Made by a program: the position numbers and the translations under genes. This document shows positions 7,409-7,763 of a stretch of 7,763 nt of DNA, one piece after another (position 1 is the stretch's first letter; the number at the start of each line of letters is the position of its first letter). The DNA comes from Betaproteobacteria bacterium (GTDB taxonomy: Bacteria > Pseudomonadota > Gammaproteobacteria > Burkholderiales > SG8-41), in contig JANXRI010000294.1 of assembly GCA_025353085.1 (NCBI GenBank), positions 1 through 7,763 on the forward strand, read 5' to 3'. Under the pieces are notes generated by a model. It was not told the DNA's origin and did not search any database. It saw only the letters and a program-made list of their open reading frames with translations.

Positions 7409-7590
7409 GGTTTAAATCACCGCGGCGAATTATCGAGCTTAATATGACTTCGTAATATCGCTCGACCCCTCACCCCCATCCCCTCTCCCGGTGGGCAACG
7501 GGCGCGTCGAGCGAAATCGGATTGTCATCCGTTTCGTAATTTCACTAAGCGTGCATGCTACTGCAATTCAAACGCGCACTCGCGCGCGTC
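7409..7590 (-). other. ppiD upstream region with G-rich tract and inverted repeat
   Basis: This gene-free stretch of 182 bases lies between the ppiD start and the tRNA terminator and should hold the ppiD promoter. The minus strand carries four G-runs (7489-7487, 7483-7480, 7477-7473, 7469-7466) separated by 3, 2 and 3 bases, fitting the G-quadruplex pattern. A perfect 9-base inverted repeat, TCGCTCGAC (7458-7466) and GTCGAGCGA (7506-7514), flanks it. TTCGTAAT occurs twice in direct orientation (7449-7456 and 7533-7540). The C-rich strand resembles the CCCTCACCCC...CCTCTCCC intergenic repeats common in proteobacteria. GATAAT (7434-7429) is a possible -10, but no -35 fits it. No CDS is seen. 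Confidence 0.6.
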
Positions 7591-7619
7591 AAAAAAAAAG
7601 GCGAACAACGTTCGCCTTT
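7591..7619 (-). terminator. Rho-independent terminator of the tRNA transcript
   Basis: Read on the minus strand, AAAGGCGAAC (7619-7610), loop GTT (7609-7607) and GTTCGCCTTT (7606-7597) form a perfect 10-base stem. Six more T residues follow (7596-7591), making nine consecutive T in all. It lies 7 bases past the 3' CCA of tRNA-Asp. This is a textbook intrinsic terminator that separates the tRNA transcript from ppiD. Confidence 0.95.
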
Positions 7620-7626
7620 CTGAATA

Positions 7627-7703
7627 TGGCGGAGTGGACGGGACTCGAACCCGCGACCCCCGGCGTGACAGGCCGGTATTCTAACCAACTGAACTACCAC
7701 TCC
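7627..7703 (-). tRNA. tRNA-Asp (anticodon GTC)
   Basis: A complete 77-base tRNA decoding GAC/GAU. The 5' acceptor strand GGAGTGG (7703-7697) pairs with CCACTCC before the encoded GCCA end, whose CCA is 7629-7627. The anticodon loop CTGTCAC holds GTC at 7669-7667. The T arm GCGGGTTCGAGTCCCGT is canonical, and the sequence is close to E. coli tRNA-Asp throughout. It is cotranscribed with the tRNA-Val gene 24 bases upstream and ends at the terminator just downstream. Confidence 0.98.
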
Positions 7704-7727
7704 CATGATGTTCTTCTGTTACAACCC

Positions 7728-7763
7728 TGGTGGGTGCTGACGGGCTCGAACCGCCGACATTCG
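7728..7763 (-). tRNA. tRNA-Val, 3' part only (cut by window edge)
   Basis: The last 36 bases of a tRNA are present: the end of the anticodon stem (CGA), variable loop ATGTC, T arm GGCGGTTCGAGCCCGTC, acceptor strand AGCACCC, A73 and an encoded CCA (7730-7728). The acceptor strand predicts a GGGTGCT 5' end, and the whole fragment resembles betaproteobacterial tRNA-Val. The anticodon lies outside the window; TAC is the likely one, inferred from remembered relatives and from the usual tRNA-Val/tRNA-Asp pairing. Confidence 0.85.

Noticed and set aside
7060..7447. Open frames overlapping the ppiD start on both strands (7016-7447 plus, 7060-7341 minus)
   Set aside because: They are shadows of ppiD; the ppiD N-terminal membrane helix and SurA-like region fit the real frame.

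Overview
The window looks like an ordinary chromosomal stretch from a betaproteobacterium. The basis is FabI, whose residues around 91-105 and 160-200 read like Burkholderiales/Nitrosomonadales FabI, together with the run tRNA-Val, tRNA-Asp, ppiD on one strand. From memory that run is common in Betaproteobacteria, next to hupB and lon. Base composition is GC-rich throughout, and I see no phage, IS, integrase or CRISPR signature. I did not find a clearly new multi-gene system; the odd points are in protein architecture and intergenic DNA.

Left part (1-4545, minus strand): three tightly overlapping genes of a peptide-type ABC importer, read right to left. They are a 728-residue substrate-binding protein, a YejB/DppB-type permease (325 residues) and a YejE/DppC-type permease that runs off the left edge. 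The gene junctions overlap by 4 and 1 bases (ATGA and TAATG), so this is one translationally coupled operon; the ATPase gene(s) should lie beyond position 1. The binding protein carries a lipobox at its N-terminus and also a C-terminal membrane helix. The second permease has an unusually long N-terminal part with extra membrane segments.

Middle (4546-5509): a 100-base divergent promoter region leads right to fabI, the NADH-dependent enoyl-ACP reductase of fatty-acid synthesis. fabI and ppiD converge on an 81-base gap that is almost entirely filled by a 78-base inverted-repeat element built from heptamers.

Right part (5510-7763, minus strand): ppiD encodes a membrane-anchored periplasmic folding factor with a well-conserved parvulin domain. 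Its upstream leader holds a G-rich four-run tract flanked by a 9-base inverted repeat. Upstream of that, a strong intrinsic terminator ends a tRNA transcript carrying tRNA-Asp(GTC) and a tRNA-Val whose 5' half lies past the right edge. ppiD therefore probably has its own promoter.

The long open frames antisense to the transporter genes and to ppiD are best read as shadows of GC-rich coding sequence.
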